64,000 nt of DNA, taken from NCBI RefSeq assembly GCF_012911005.2, contig NZ_WTVS01000010.1, forward strand, positions 48,244 to 112,243, read 5' to 3'. The DNA comes from Aromatoleum toluolicum (GTDB lineage Bacteria; Pseudomonadota; Gammaproteobacteria; Burkholderiales; Rhodocyclaceae). The first letter of the stretch is position 1, and the number at the start of each line of letters is the position of its first letter. A program made the translations under genes and the position numbers. Of the stretch, positions 43,900 to 52,842 are shown piece by piece. The notes beneath the pieces were generated by a model. It did not search any database. It was given only the letters and a program-made list of their open reading frames with translations, and was not told the origin of the DNA.

Positions 43900-45972
43900 A
43901 TGACTTTCCGCCTATCTTTGCGCGCCGTCGCCGCGGCTTCGATTGCCGCGTGCGCTTCCGTCGCGGCAGCCCAATCCGGCATCGGACCGGACGACTCACC
44001 GGATCCGCAGCTTCCGGAATCGAGCTATTTCGACTCCCTTCCGGTGGTGCTGACGGTTTCGCGCATGCCGCGACCGCAGAACGAGACGCCTGCGGCGATC
44101 ACCGTGCTCGATCGCGAGACGATCCGCGCGACCGGCTACCGCAGCCTGGATCGCCTGCTGCGCCTCGTGCCGGGCATGCTGGTCGCGAAGGAACGCGGCA
44201 GCGAGCAGTGGGTCAGCTATCACGGCCCGAACCGCGATACCCCGCAGGAGCTGCAGATCCTCATCGACGGCCGCTCGGTGAGCGCGTCGTATTTCGGCAG
44301 CTTCGGGCGCAATTCCTTCCCGCTGGCGATCGAGGACATCGAGCGCATCGAGGTCGTGCGTGGCACCGACGCGGCCTCGTACGGCACGAATGCCTTCATG
44401 GGCGTGGTGAACATCATCACGCGCCACACCGCCGAGGAGCGCGGCGCGACGGTCTCGGTCGCGGGCGGCACGGGCGAGTATTCGGAGGTCAGCGGCCGCG
44501 TCGTCACGCGCTCGGGTCCGCTGGGCCTGCGCATCACCGCGCAGCACCTGCGCGACGAGGGGGTGCACGACCTGAACGACAGTCGCAACCGCCACCGCGT
44601 GAGCCTGCGCAGCGATCTGCAGCTGGGCGAGCACGACGAGCTGACCCTGCTCGCCGGCCTCACCGACATCGAGCGCGGAACGGGCTACGCGAACACACCG
44701 TTCAATTCCCATCCCGAGCGCGACATGGACACGCGCGAGCACTTCGGCCACCTGCGCTGGCGTCATGCCGCCAGCCCGGACGAGGAGTTCCTGCTGTCCG
44801 GCTACTACGCCTACGAGCGTACGCGCAACGAGTGGGCGGTCAACACCGGGCCGCTCCAGGCGATCCTCGGCCCCGCCACGATTCCGGTGAACGACAGCTT
44901 CACGACGCGGCGGCAGAACCTCGAATTCCAGCACAACGTCTCGCCCCGACAGGGCCTGAGGCTGAGCTGGGGGGCGGAGTGGCGGCGCGACCGCGTCCAT
45001 GCGCCGTTCATTTTCTTCGGCCGCTCCGACCCGACCGAGGAAAGCCACCGGCTGTTCGCGAACGTCGAATGGCGGGCGGCGCCGCAGTGGCAGTGGAACT
45101 TCGGTGCGATGGCGGAGCGCTTCCAGCACGACCGTACCCGCCTGTCGCCGCGCGTGTTCCTCAACTGGCTGCCGGACGAATCGACGACCTGGCGCGCCGG
45201 TTACGCGCGTGCGTGGCGCAATCCGGGAGTCTTCGGCCGCTACAGCGACGTGCGCATCTTCCATCCGACGCTCGGCCTCCTGCTGCAGCATCGCTTCATC
45301 CCCAATACGGACATCGACCCGGCGCGCCTCGACAGCTTCGAGATCGGATATGCGCGCCGCTTCCCGGGCCTGCACGGCAGCCTCGACGTGCGCGTGTTCC
45401 ACGAACGCATCCACGACCAGATCGTGCGCGAGCAAGCCGACGTTCCGATCGAGAATCCGTTCCAGGGACTCGTACAGCGCCTCCTGCCGCCGTCGCAGTG
45501 GGCAAACGGGCATGGTACGGTGCGCATCGAAGGCGTCGAGACGCAGTTCGACTTCAGTCCCTGGCGCGACGGCACGCTGCTGCTGCGCCACACGCTGATG
45601 CGCGCGCGCGCGGAGGATGCGGGCACCGAAGACAGTGTCGTGCCGTATTCGGCGAGCATCACCTGGATGCAGCACATGGGCGCGTGGCAGAGCGCGCTGA
45701 CGTTGCTGCGCGTCGGGCCGGTGCGCGCCGGCAACGGCTTCTCGCCGACCTATCGCTACACCGTGCCGGACTACACGACGCTGGACGCGAGCATCGCGCG
45801 CGAGTTCCGCCTCGATGGCGGACAGGCGCTCGAAGTGCGGCTGACGGGGCTCAACCTGCTCGGGCGCCACCAGGAGCTGGCGAATTTCCCGGTGCAGCAG
45901 GCCTCCGGCGACGACGACCCGGTCAATCGTCTCGAACCGATCGTGATGTTGAGCGTCTCGGCGAACTTCTGA
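43900..45972 (+). CDS. TonB-dependent outer-membrane receptor
   Basis: The 690-residue protein has a signal peptide (MTFRLSLRAVAAASIAACASVAAA), a TonB-box-like region (PVVLTVSRMPRP), a plug domain with LRLVPGM and VRGTDAASYGTNAFMGVVNIIT, and a 22-strand barrel ending in a C-terminal phenylalanine (LSVSANF). It imports an iron complex or another large nutrient; no TonB/ExbBD or ABC uptake genes are near, so the ligand cannot be named. The upstream divergent region with oxyR holds TATACT near 43851. Confidence 0.9.
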   Translation: MTFRLSLRAVAAASIAACASVAAAQSGIGPDDSPDPQLPESSYFDSLPVVLTVSRMPRPQNETPAAITVLDRETIRATGYRSLDRLLRLVPGMLVAKERGSEQWVSYHGPNRDTPQELQILIDGRSVSASYFGSFGRNSFPLAIEDIERIEVVRGTDAASYGTNAFMGVVNIITRHTAEERGATVSVAGGTGEYSEVSGRVVTRSGPLGLRITAQHLRDEGVHDLNDSRNRHRVSLRSDLQLGEHDELTLLAGLTDIERGTGYANTPFNSHPERDMDTREHFGHLRWRHAASPDEEFLLSGYYAYERTRNEWAVNTGPLQAILGPATIPVNDSFTTRRQNLEFQHNVSPRQGLRLSWGAEWRRDRVHAPFIFFGRSDPTEESHRLFANVEWRAAPQWQWNFGAMAERFQHDRTRLSPRVFLNWLPDESTTWRAGYARAWRNPGVFGRYSDVRIFHPTLGLLLQHRFIPNTDIDPARLDSFEIGYARRFPGLHGSLDVRVFHERIHDQIVREQADVPIENPFQGLVQRLLPPSQWANGHGTVRIEGVETQFDFSPWRDGTLLLRHTLMRARAEDAGTEDSVVPYSASITWMQHMGAWQSALTLLRVGPVRAGNGFSPTYRYTVPDYTTLDASIAREFRLDGGQALEVRLTGLNLLGRHQELANFPVQQASGDDDPVNRLEPIVMLSVSANF

Positions 45973-45986
45973 CGCATTTGGCTACA

Positions 45987-46006
45987 CGCCGGACTTGAGT
46001 CCGGCG
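45987..46006 (+). terminator. Hairpin downstream of the receptor gene
   Basis: A perfect 8-bp stem (CGCCGGAC / GTCCGGCG, TTGA loop) lies 14 bp after the receptor stop. It has no clear T-run, so it may be a structural end. Confidence 0.4.
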
Positions 46007-46107
46007 CGCTTCGCCCCCAATCTGTGTTGCATGCTGCGGCCGGGAACACCGGTGGCCGCTGTGCGTCTACGCGACGGATTGATGACAACTCAGGGGAAAA
46101 GCACAAC

Positions 46108-47598
46108 ATGCGCAAGACGATTCTTGTCACCGCCCTGGCGATGGGCCTCGGCTCCGCCTTCATCGATGGCCTCGCGGTGCCCGCGGCGCTCGCCGCGGGC
46201 CCGGTACCGACGGCACAGGCGGCCCAGCTCAACCGCTTCGGCCTGCCCGATTTCGGCGATCTGGTCGAGCAGGTCGGCCCCGCGGTCGTGAACATCGCCG
46301 TGACGCAGAAGGAAAAGACGCGCCCGATGGGCGAGGACGCCCAGGGTCTGTCGCCCGACGACCCGTTCTACGACTTCCTGCGCCGCTTCGGCGTGCCGAC
46401 GCCGGGCATGCCCGGCCAGCCGGGGCACGGCAACCGCGGGCCGCGCGCGCAGCGCGGCGTGGGCTCGGGTTTCATCGTCAGCAGCGACGGCTACGTGCTC
46501 ACCAATGCGCATGTCGTCGGCGAGGGCGAGTCGGAAGTCACCATCAAGCTGATCGACAAGCGCGAGTTCAAGGCCAAGGTGGTGGGCACCGACAAGCGCA
46601 CCGACATCGCGCTGCTGAAGATCGACGCCACCGGGCTGCCGACCGTGCGCACCGGCGATGCGGAACGCTCCCGCGTCGGCGAATGGGTCGTGGCCGTGGG
46701 CTCGCCCTTCGGCTTCGACAACACGGTGACGGCCGGCATCATCTCGGCGAAGGCGCGCCGCCTGCCGGACGAGAACTACGTGCCCTTCATCCAGACCGAC
46801 GTCGCGATCAACCCCGGCAACTCGGGCGGGCCGCTGTTCAACCTCGCCGGCGAGGTGATCGGCATCAACTCGCAGATCTACTCGCGCTCGGGTGGTTTCA
46901 TGGGCATCTCGTTCGCGATCCCGATCGACGTCGCGCTCAAGGTCAAGGACCAGATCGTCAAGTACGGCCGCGTCCAGCGCGGCAAGCTGGGCGTGACGAT
47001 CCAGGGGCTGGACAAGGAGCTGGCGCAGTCCTTCGGCCTCGCCGAGCCGCGCGGCGCGCTGATCGCGAGCGTGGAGCCCGACAGCGCCGGCGACAAGGCG
47101 GGCCTGAAGCCAGGCGACGTGGTGCTGGGTGTCGACGGCACGAACGTCGGCGAGTCGGGCGATCTGCCGCGCATCATCGGCGACAAGCGCCCCGGCACGA
47201 GCATCAAGCTGGAGATCTGGCGCGAGGGCAAGAGCCGCACGGTGAACGCGACGCTGGGCGAGATGAACCCCGAGACCCTGGCCGAGGTGCCGAGCGGCGG
47301 GGGCGACGGCAAGCGCGGCGAGGATGCCGGCGGCAAGCTGGGCCTGGCCGGCCGGGCGCTCACGACAGAGGAGGCGGCGCAGCTCGGCGTGCGCGGCGGC
47401 CTGCTGGTCGAGCGCGTGAATGGGCCGGCGGCCCAGGCGGGCCTGCAGCAGGGCGACATCGTGCTGGCCGTGAACAACCAGCCGGTGACCACGGTGCAGG
47501 CCTTCCGCCAGATGATGGAGAAGGTCGGCAACCGCTTCGCGCTGCTCGTGCAGCGCGGCGGCACGCGCATCTTCGTGCCGATCCGCACCGGCAGCTGA
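46108..47598 (+). CDS. degP: Do-like periplasmic serine protease (DegP/MucD)
   Basis: The 496-residue protease has a signal peptide (MRKTILVTALAMGLGSAFIDGLAVPAALA) and a trypsin-like domain with catalytic H135 (TNAHVVGEG), D166 (KRTDIALLK) and S239 (INPGNSGGP). Two PDZ domains follow (about 320-405 and 425-490). It degrades or refolds damaged periplasmic proteins. ATG 46108 follows AGGGGAAAA. It stands alone between the receptor and cytochrome c' genes. Confidence 0.93.
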   Translation: MRKTILVTALAMGLGSAFIDGLAVPAALAAGPVPTAQAAQLNRFGLPDFGDLVEQVGPAVVNIAVTQKEKTRPMGEDAQGLSPDDPFYDFLRRFGVPTPGMPGQPGHGNRGPRAQRGVGSGFIVSSDGYVLTNAHVVGEGESEVTIKLIDKREFKAKVVGTDKRTDIALLKIDATGLPTVRTGDAERSRVGEWVVAVGSPFGFDNTVTAGIISAKARRLPDENYVPFIQTDVAINPGNSGGPLFNLAGEVIGINSQIYSRSGGFMGISFAIPIDVALKVKDQIVKYGRVQRGKLGVTIQGLDKELAQSFGLAEPRGALIASVEPDSAGDKAGLKPGDVVLGVDGTNVGESGDLPRIIGDKRPGTSIKLEIWREGKSRTVNATLGEMNPETLAEVPSGGGDGKRGEDAGGKLGLAGRALTTEEAAQLGVRGGLLVERVNGPAAQAGLQQGDIVLAVNNQPVTTVQAFRQMMEKVGNRFALLVQRGGTRIFVPIRTGS

Positions 47599-47636
47599 GC
47601 GCCGCGCAAGTCCGTGCCATCCCGCACGCGCCGCGG

Positions 47637-47657
47637 CGGCGGACCCTCAGTCCGCCG
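47637..47657 (+). terminator. Hairpin downstream of the protease gene
   Basis: An 8-bp stem (CGGCGGAC / GTCCGCCG, loop CCTCA) lies about 40 bp after the degP stop and before the cytochrome c' regulatory region. There is no U-run. Confidence 0.35.
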
Positions 47658-47685
47658 GCCGCGGCCGGCTTGCGCATCCGGCCTG

Positions 47686-47701
47686 TGTGACCTGGGTCAC
47701 A
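47686..47701. promoter_or_regulatory. CRP/FNR-family operator TGTGA-N6-TCACA upstream of cytochrome c'
   Basis: TGTGACCTGGGTCACA is a perfect inverted repeat identical to the CRP consensus half-sites with a 6-bp spacer. It ends 133 bp before the cytochrome c' ATG. A promoter with GATAGACT-like -10 would lie further downstream, so activation is possible. Which CRP/FNR-family protein binds cannot be told. Confidence 0.55.
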
Positions 47702-47834
47702 CGCGCCTTCGCCGTGGAATAAATCCCGATAGACTGCTGTTCATATTCGCGCAGGATCATCGCGTGCCGGTGCACCTGTGCCCGGCCGCCGCTTACGCGG
47801 TTTTTTCCAACCACCTGAAACGAGAGAACGAACA

Positions 47835-48308
47835 ATGAAGAAACTCCTCACCCATGCCGCCGCCGGCCTCCTCGCCCTGTCCCTCGCCGGCCTCGCCTCG
47901 GCGCAGATGAAGCCCGAGGACGCGATCAAGTTCCGCCAGTCCGGCTACACCTTCATGGCGTGGAACATGGGCAAGATCAAGGCGCAGGCCGTCGATGGCA
48001 CGACGCCGTTCAACAAGGACCAGGTCGCTGCGGCCGCCAACGCCATCGCCGCGGTTGCGAACTCGGGGATGGGCGCCCTGTACCTGCCGGGCACCGACAA
48101 GGGCAAGGGCTGGAAGGACACGCGCGTGAAGCCGGAGCTCTTCACCGACAAGGAGGAAGTCGGCAAGATCGCAAAGAACTTCGTCGAGCAGGCCAACAAG
48201 CTGCAGCAGGTAGCGCTGGCCGGCGACCAGGCCGCGATCAAGACCCAGTTCGGCGAGATGGGCAAGGCGTGCAAGGCCTGTCACGACAAGTTCCGCATCG
48301 AGGAGTAA
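47835..48308 (+). CDS. Cytochrome c' (class II c-type)
   Basis: The 157-residue periplasmic protein has a signal peptide (MKKLLTHAAAGLLALSLAGLASA) and the C-terminal haem site CKACHDKF of class II cytochromes c, with a four-helix bundle pattern before it. Cytochromes c' bind NO and other gases and often protect denitrifiers from NO. ATG 47835 gives the canonical N-terminus. It is monocistronic, preceded by a CRP-type site, and followed 43 bp later by the C/G-rich hairpin repeat. Confidence 0.93.
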   Translation: MKKLLTHAAAGLLALSLAGLASAQMKPEDAIKFRQSGYTFMAWNMGKIKAQAVDGTTPFNKDQVAAAANAIAAVANSGMGALYLPGTDKGKGWKDTRVKPELFTDKEEVGKIAKNFVEQANKLQQVALAGDQAAIKTQFGEMGKACKACHDKFRIEE

Positions 48309-48348
48309 ATCCTCGGCGGATGTATGTGAAGGCCGGTCGACCGCTTTG

Positions 48349-48528
48349 TTCCTCCCCCTTCAAGGGGGAGGTTAGGAGGGAGATGGGTTTCTGTCGCGGC
48401 TGCATAACCCATCCCCACCCCAGCCCGGGAGTCTCCGCTTCGCTCCGCCGTTCCGCAGGCGCGGAGCAGTGCTCCACGAAACCCCTGCTCCACCCCCTTG
48501 AAGGGGAGGGAGCGACTGTGCAGCACTC
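48349..48528. repeat. C/G-rich hairpin repeat, copy 2 (with extra segment)
   Basis: The left 43 bp (48351-48393) differ from copy 1 by a single base. The right part again reads CCCATCCCCACCCC..., but an extra block of about 65 bp (48423-48492, itself with GCGGAGC/GCTCCG dyads) precedes the closing CCCCCTTGAAGGGGAGGGAG and the shared end GCAGCACTCA. It lies between cytochrome c' and the converging MFS gene, a typical place for such repeats. Confidence 0.8.
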
Positions 48529-48533
48529 ACGGT

Positions 48534-49754
48534 TCAGGCCGGCTGTGCCGCCGGGCGCAGCACCGGCGCCTCGCGGATCGGCAGATTGACGACGGCAGCC
48601 ATCGCGGCGAGCGCCATGTCCGCATACCACATCCACGAGAAGTCGCCGAAGCGCGTGATCGCGATGCCGCCCAGCCACGCGCCGAGGAACCCGCCGATCT
48701 GGTGCGACAGCAGCGTCAGCCCGAACAGCGTGCCGAGGTAGCGGATGCCGAACAGCTTGCCAACGATGGCCGCGGTCGGCGGCACGGTCGCGAGCCAGGT
48801 GAAGCCGAGGCCGGCGGCGAAGAGGTAGAAGGTCAGCGCGGTCTTCGGCGCCATCAGGTAGATCGCGACGAGCAGCGCGCGCGAGGCGTACATCGCCGCA
48901 AGGATGTGCTTGCTGCGGTAGCGCGACACCGAGGCGCCGGCGTACAGGCTGCCGACGATGTTCGACAGGCCGATGATCGCCAGCGACCAGCTCGCGACCG
49001 TCGGCGGCAGGCCGCACAGGTCGACTTCGCCGGGAAGGTGGGTGACGAGGAAGGCGATGTGGAAGCCGCAGGTGAAGAAGCCGGCGTGCAGCAGCAGGTA
49101 GCTGCGGTCGCCCATCGCCTGGCGCACGGTGCGCCACAGGCCGGCATCCTCGTGCGCGGCGTGGTGGTGCGTGGCGTGCTTGGGATCGACGAGCACGCGC
49201 ACGAGCGGCAGCGCGGCGAGCGTCATCAGTGCGAGCGACCACATCGCGCCCATCCAGCCGATGCTCTGGATCAGCTTCTGCAGCACCGGCGCAAACACGA
49301 ACTGGCCGAAGGAGCCGCCGGCGTTGATGACGCCGGAGGCGGTGCCGCGCGCCTCGACCGGCAGGCGCTGCGCCGCGGCGCCGATCAGCACCGAGAAGCT
49401 GCCCGCGCCCGAGCCCATCGCCGACAGCAACCCCAGCGACACCACCAGCCCGAAGCCCGAACCCATGAAGGGGGTCAGCGCGCTGCCGAACGCGAGCACG
49501 AGGAGGCCCGCGACGAGCACCTTCGCGGCGCCATAGCGGTCCGCGAAGGCGCCGGCGACGGGCTGGATCGCGCCCCACATGAACTGGCCGACGGCGAGCG
49601 CGAAGCTGATGGTGGCGATGCCCAGGCCGGTCGAGCTGTTGAGCGGCGACACGAACAGGCCCAGCGACTGGCGCGCGCCCATCGTCACCATCAGGATGCC
49701 GGCGGCCGAGAGGGTGACGATCAGCGCGGCGCGGCTGTTGAGGGATCGCAGCAT
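48534..49754 (-). CDS. Major facilitator superfamily transporter
   Basis: The 406-residue protein has twelve predicted membrane helices and the MFS loop motif GAFADRYGAAKV between helices 2 and 3. A His-rich central loop (KHATHHHAAHEDAG, about residues 190-203) separates the two six-helix halves. The overall sequence recalls MFS members of the monocarboxylate/oxalate-formate-like group, but the substrate cannot be predicted. It is followed by the hairpin repeat and preceded by the thioesterase gene 58 bp away on the same strand. Confidence 0.85.
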   Translation of the reverse strand: MLRSLNSRAALIVTLSAAGILMVTMGARQSLGLFVSPLNSSTGLGIATISFALAVGQFMWGAIQPVAGAFADRYGAAKVLVAGLLVLAFGSALTPFMGSGFGLVVSLGLLSAMGSGAGSFSVLIGAAAQRLPVEARGTASGVINAGGSFGQFVFAPVLQKLIQSIGWMGAMWSLALMTLAALPLVRVLVDPKHATHHHAAHEDAGLWRTVRQAMGDRSYLLLHAGFFTCGFHIAFLVTHLPGEVDLCGLPPTVASWSLAIIGLSNIVGSLYAGASVSRYRSKHILAAMYASRALLVAIYLMAPKTALTFYLFAAGLGFTWLATVPPTAAIVGKLFGIRYLGTLFGLTLLSHQIGGFLGAWLGGIAITRFGDFSWMWYADMALAAMAAVVNLPIREAPVLRPAAQPA

Positions 49755-49812
49755 GCTTGTCTTCTTTCTTTGTCGTTATGGTCGGGGTTGGGTCAGGGGG
49801 GGCACTTGCCGG

Positions 49813-50610
49813 CTACTTCTTGCGCACGAACAGCGTGTGCAGACTGCGGCCGAGCGCGCCATCGAGGTCGAACACGGCGGTCGTCACGGTGCCGATGCCG
49901 CCCGTGTCGATGATGGTGCGCGCGGACATGCCGAACCATTCGCCCGTCGGATGGCGGTGCATGTTGATCGTCAGGTCGACCGGCACGAAGGTCCAGTGGC
50001 GGATGTCGAGCTCGGCGCTGATGCCGTTGGCCGAGTCGAGGATCAGCAGCAGCGCCTCAATGCCGTCGGTCGGCTGGCCGGCGACGAGCGGGATGCGCGG
50101 GCGCGCCCACACCGTCGCCGGGCCGGGCTCGATGAAGCTGCCGTCGGCGAAGCGCCATTCGAGCGCATCGGCGTAGGGGAAGTAGTCGACGCCGTGGAAG
50201 AACACCTGCGCCTGCGCCTCGGGCAGCGGCGGCACCGCGAAGGGGTCCGCGACGGCGGCGGCGCTCTCGGGCTTGCGCTCGACGCGCCAGGCGTGGGCGA
50301 GCAGGACGGGCTTGCCGCGCACGAGCATCTCGCCCTGGATCAGCTCGATGCGCCGACCCGGACGCAGCACGCGCACGCGCAGCTCGCACGGCTCGACCGG
50401 CACCGGGCCGAGGATCTCGAAGGTGATGCGTGCGATGTCCAGCCCGAATTCGGACGGGAAGCGGCGCAGCGCCTGCGCGAGCAGCGCGATCGGCGGACCG
50501 CCGTGCTGGCTGTCGACCGACCACGGGCCGATCGTGGCCTCGGTGGGCTGGTAGCTGTCGTCGCCGAGCGGCAGGAAGAAGGCCTCGGGAAGCGCGATGC
50601 TCGTGTGCAT
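49813..50610 (-). CDS. Hot-dog fold acyl-CoA thioesterase-like protein
   Basis: The 265-residue protein looks like a double hot-dog thioesterase (TesB/thioesterase-like superfamily): GPWSVDSQHGGPPIALLAQAL near the N-terminus and DLTINMHRHPTGEWFGMSART with DTGGIGTVTTAVFDLDG near the end. It should hydrolyse acyl-CoA or a related thioester; the substrate is unknown. It is divergent from a LysR regulator and upstream of the MFS gene, so the three may form a small regulated locus. Confidence 0.82.
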   Translation of the reverse strand: MHTSIALPEAFFLPLGDDSYQPTEATIGPWSVDSQHGGPPIALLAQALRRFPSEFGLDIARITFEILGPVPVEPCELRVRVLRPGRRIELIQGEMLVRGKPVLLAHAWRVERKPESAAAVADPFAVPPLPEAQAQVFFHGVDYFPYADALEWRFADGSFIEPGPATVWARPRIPLVAGQPTDGIEALLLILDSANGISAELDIRHWTFVPVDLTINMHRHPTGEWFGMSARTIIDTGGIGTVTTAVFDLDGALGRSLHTLFVRKK

Positions 50611-50687
50611 GTTCAGTACCCTAGCGTATGTGACCGGAAATTTAACCGGCTATTGCGGAAACAAAAAGCCGATAATCATTGCTACTA

Positions 50688-50706
50688 CGTCAACGATACA
50701 TTGACG
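50688..50706. promoter_or_regulatory. Inverted repeat CGTCAA-N7-TTGACG (candidate LysR operator)
   Basis: Perfect 6-bp arms with a 7-bp spacer lie 28 bp before the LysR ATG and 78 bp from the thioesterase start, the usual place for autoregulated LysR binding. Confidence 0.45.
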
Positions 50707-50733
50707 AATGAGATTTACAGCTGAGATTGACAC

Positions 50734-51654
50734 ATGAGCTGGCTCGCAAGCTGGGAAACCTTCGTGAAAGTCGTCGAGAGCGGCAGCATGGCCGCCGCCG
50801 CGCGGCGCCTGGACTGCACGCGCGCGCAGGTCAGCAAGCAGATCGGCGAGCTCGAGCGGCGTTTCGGCGTGCGCCTGTTCGACCGCTCGACGCGCAAGCT
50901 CTTCCTGACGCCATCCGGCGAAGTGTTCTACCAGCACGCGCTGCGTGCGCTCGAATCGGTGGAGCTGACCGAGGTCGCCGTGCGCAACCTCGGCGACGTG
51001 CCGAGCGGGCTGCTGCGCATCAGCGCGAGCGTGGTGTTCGGCCGCATCTGGCTGACGCCGCTGCTGCCGCGGCTGACCGCCCGCTATCCCGAGCTCGAGT
51101 GCGAGCTGATCCTCACCAACACGCTGATCGACCTCGCCGAGGACCGCATCGATCTCGCGCTGCGCTTCTGCAAGACGCCTCCCGAGGACGTCGTCGCCAA
51201 GCGCATCTTCACGATGGAAACGGTGATCTGCGCTGCGCCCGCCTACCTCGCCCGGCACGGCGCGCCGCGGCAGCCGCGCGAGCTCGTCGATCACCAGTGC
51301 TTCAGCTTCCTGCTGTCGGACAACCGCATCTGGCACCTGCTCGACCATACGGGCGCGGAAGTCGCGATCCCGGTGCGCGGCCGCATCCAGTTCAACGAGC
51401 CCGCGAGCATCCTCGATGCGACGCTGGCCGGGCATGGACTGGCGATCCTGCCGACCTATCTGTGCTGCAAGGAGCTGGCCGACGGGCGGCTGGTGCGCGT
51501 GCTGACCGATTACACGCCGCGCATCGACTTCGGCCGCCACCTGTACGCGTGCTACATGCCCAGCCGGGCGCGCCTGCCCAAGGTGAAGGTGCTGCTGGAC
51601 GAGCTGGAGGCGCTGCTGAAGCCGGTGCCGCCGTGGGGGAGGCTCAGCGGCTGA
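50734..51654 (+). CDS. LysR-family transcriptional regulator
   Basis: The 306-residue protein has an N-terminal wHTH (TFVKVVESGSMAAAARRLDCTRAQVSKQIGELERRFG) and a C-terminal substrate-binding-type effector domain. It is divergent from the thioesterase/MFS genes, which are its likely targets. Its last 11 bp overlap the convergent thioredoxin-fold gene. No effector can be assigned. Confidence 0.92.
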   Translation: MSWLASWETFVKVVESGSMAAAARRLDCTRAQVSKQIGELERRFGVRLFDRSTRKLFLTPSGEVFYQHALRALESVELTEVAVRNLGDVPSGLLRISASVVFGRIWLTPLLPRLTARYPELECELILTNTLIDLAEDRIDLALRFCKTPPEDVVAKRIFTMETVICAAPAYLARHGAPRQPRELVDHQCFSFLLSDNRIWHLLDHTGAEVAIPVRGRIQFNEPASILDATLAGHGLAILPTYLCCKELADGRLVRVLTDYTPRIDFGRHLYACYMPSRARLPKVKVLLDELEALLKPVPPWGRLSG

Positions 51655-52144
51655 CGGCGGCCTCCGCCGGCTCGCCGCCCTTCGCTGCGTGGGCGAGACC
51701 TTCGAGCACCCACACGCCGAGCAGGCCGCCGCGCGTGGCGACGATCTTCCCGTCGCGATCGACGGCGTAGGCGAGCGGGTTGTCGAGCAGGATGCGCAAG
51801 GTTAATGGATCGAGGCGGTTCTCGTCCGTGACGACGGACAGGGTGAGGCCGCGCTGCGCGAGCATGGCGCGCGCGTCGTCATACACGCCGGCCGGAACGA
51901 CGGTGCGGACCGCGACGCCGTCCTTCGCGGCCATCGCGACGAAACGCTCGATCTCGGCAAGCGACTTGCGACAGGCCATGCATCCGGGGGTCCACAGCAC
52001 GACCACCGCCGGGCTGCCGGCGGCAAGCTGCACGGCGACCGGTGCGGCGGACAGGGCGGCGAGGTCGGCAGCGCGCGCCGGCATGCCCGCGACGAGGGCG
52101 AGCGCCAGCGCCGGCCACGCCAGCCGGCGCGCCCACGCACGCAT
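51644..52144 (-). CDS. Exported thioredoxin-fold protein
   Basis: From ATG 52144 the product is 166 residues with a signal peptide (MRAWARRLAWPALALALVAGMPARA) and a thioredoxin/TlpA-like domain. The active-site motif is WTPGCMACRKSL (CxxC). It probably works in periplasmic thiol-disulfide exchange. An alternative ATG at 52192 adds 16 residues; the 52144 start gives the best signal peptide. The 3' end overlaps the LysR gene. Confidence 0.75.
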   Translation of the reverse strand: MRAWARRLAWPALALALVAGMPARAADLAALSAAPVAVQLAAGSPAVVVLWTPGCMACRKSLAEIERFVAMAAKDGVAVRTVVPAGVYDDARAMLAQRGLTLSVVTDENRLDPLTLRILLDNPLAYAVDRDGKIVATRGGLLGVWVLEGLAHAAKGGEPAEAAVSR

Positions 52145-52263
52145 GCCGACGCCGATTCCCGCAGCGATCCCCACTCCCCCCCGTCCGTTCATGTCACTCG
52201 CTCCATCACCATCCGCGTGCCTCGCACGTTCGAAAAGGATCGCCCGCCACGCCGCGGCGCTCA

Positions 52264-52277
52264 TTGACGGGCGTCAA
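52264..52277. promoter_or_regulatory. Perfect FNR/Dnr-type box TTGAC-N4-GTCAA
   Basis: TTGACGGGCGTCAA is a perfect palindrome of the FNR/Anr/Dnr type. It lies 76 bp before the ybaK-like ATG and 119 bp before the thioredoxin-fold gene start, so it could serve either divergent gene. Confidence 0.5.
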
Positions 52278-52352
52278 GCACCGCTCGCTGCGGCGGCTTT
52301 GACGCCGTCGGGCGCAGGGCTAAGATTCCATGCTTTGCGTTCCCGTACCGCC

Positions 52353-52835
52353 ATGAAGCCCGCCCAGCATCCCACCGCCCTGCGCACCGCACAACTCCTG
52401 AATGAAGCCGGCATCGACACGCGTGTCGTCGAGTTCGAGCAGCCGACGCGCACCAGCGCGGAGGCGGCAGCGGCAATCGGCTGCACGGTCGCCGAGATCG
52501 CGAAGTCCATCGTCTTCCGCGGCAAGGACAGCGGGCAGGCAGTCGTGGTCGTCGCGAGCGGGGACAACCGCGTCAGCGAGGCGAAGGTCGCGGCCCGGGT
52601 CGGCGAAGGGCTCGCACGTGCCGACGCGGATTTCGTGCGCAGCGCGACCGGCTACGCGATCGGCGGTGTCGCGCCCCTCGGCCATGCCCAGCCAGCGAAG
52701 CTGCTGCTGGACGAGGACCTGCAGCGCTTCGACACCGTGTGGGCGGCCGCGGGCACGCCATTCTCGGTGTTCCCGCTCAGTCCGGCGCAGCTGCAGGCGC
52801 TGACCGGCGCCGCCTGGAGCGACGTGCGGCAGTAA
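52353..52835 (+). CDS. YbaK/ProX-type aminoacyl-tRNA deacylase-like protein
   Basis: The 160-residue protein matches the YbaK/EbsC editing-domain family: SAEAAAAIGCTVAEIAKSIVFRG near the N-terminus, and ATGYAIGGVAPLGH with LLLDEDLQRFDTVWAAAGT in the core. The family hydrolyses mischarged tRNAs such as Cys-tRNAPro. Standalone length is normal. ATG 52353 is in a purine-poor context; the longer upstream frame is shadow sequence. It converges on the cytochrome b561 gene with 7 bp between. Confidence 0.9.
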   Translation: MKPAQHPTALRTAQLLNEAGIDTRVVEFEQPTRTSAEAAAAIGCTVAEIAKSIVFRGKDSGQAVVVVASGDNRVSEAKVAARVGEGLARADADFVRSATGYAIGGVAPLGHAQPAKLLLDEDLQRFDTVWAAAGTPFSVFPLSPAQLQALTGAAWSDVRQ

Positions 52836-52842
52836 GGCCGCG

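Noticed and set aside
43767..45998. 743-codon frame overlapping the TonB-dependent receptor on the same strand
   Set aside because: Arg/Pro-rich frame-shifted shadow; the receptor frame carries the signal peptide, plug and barrel.
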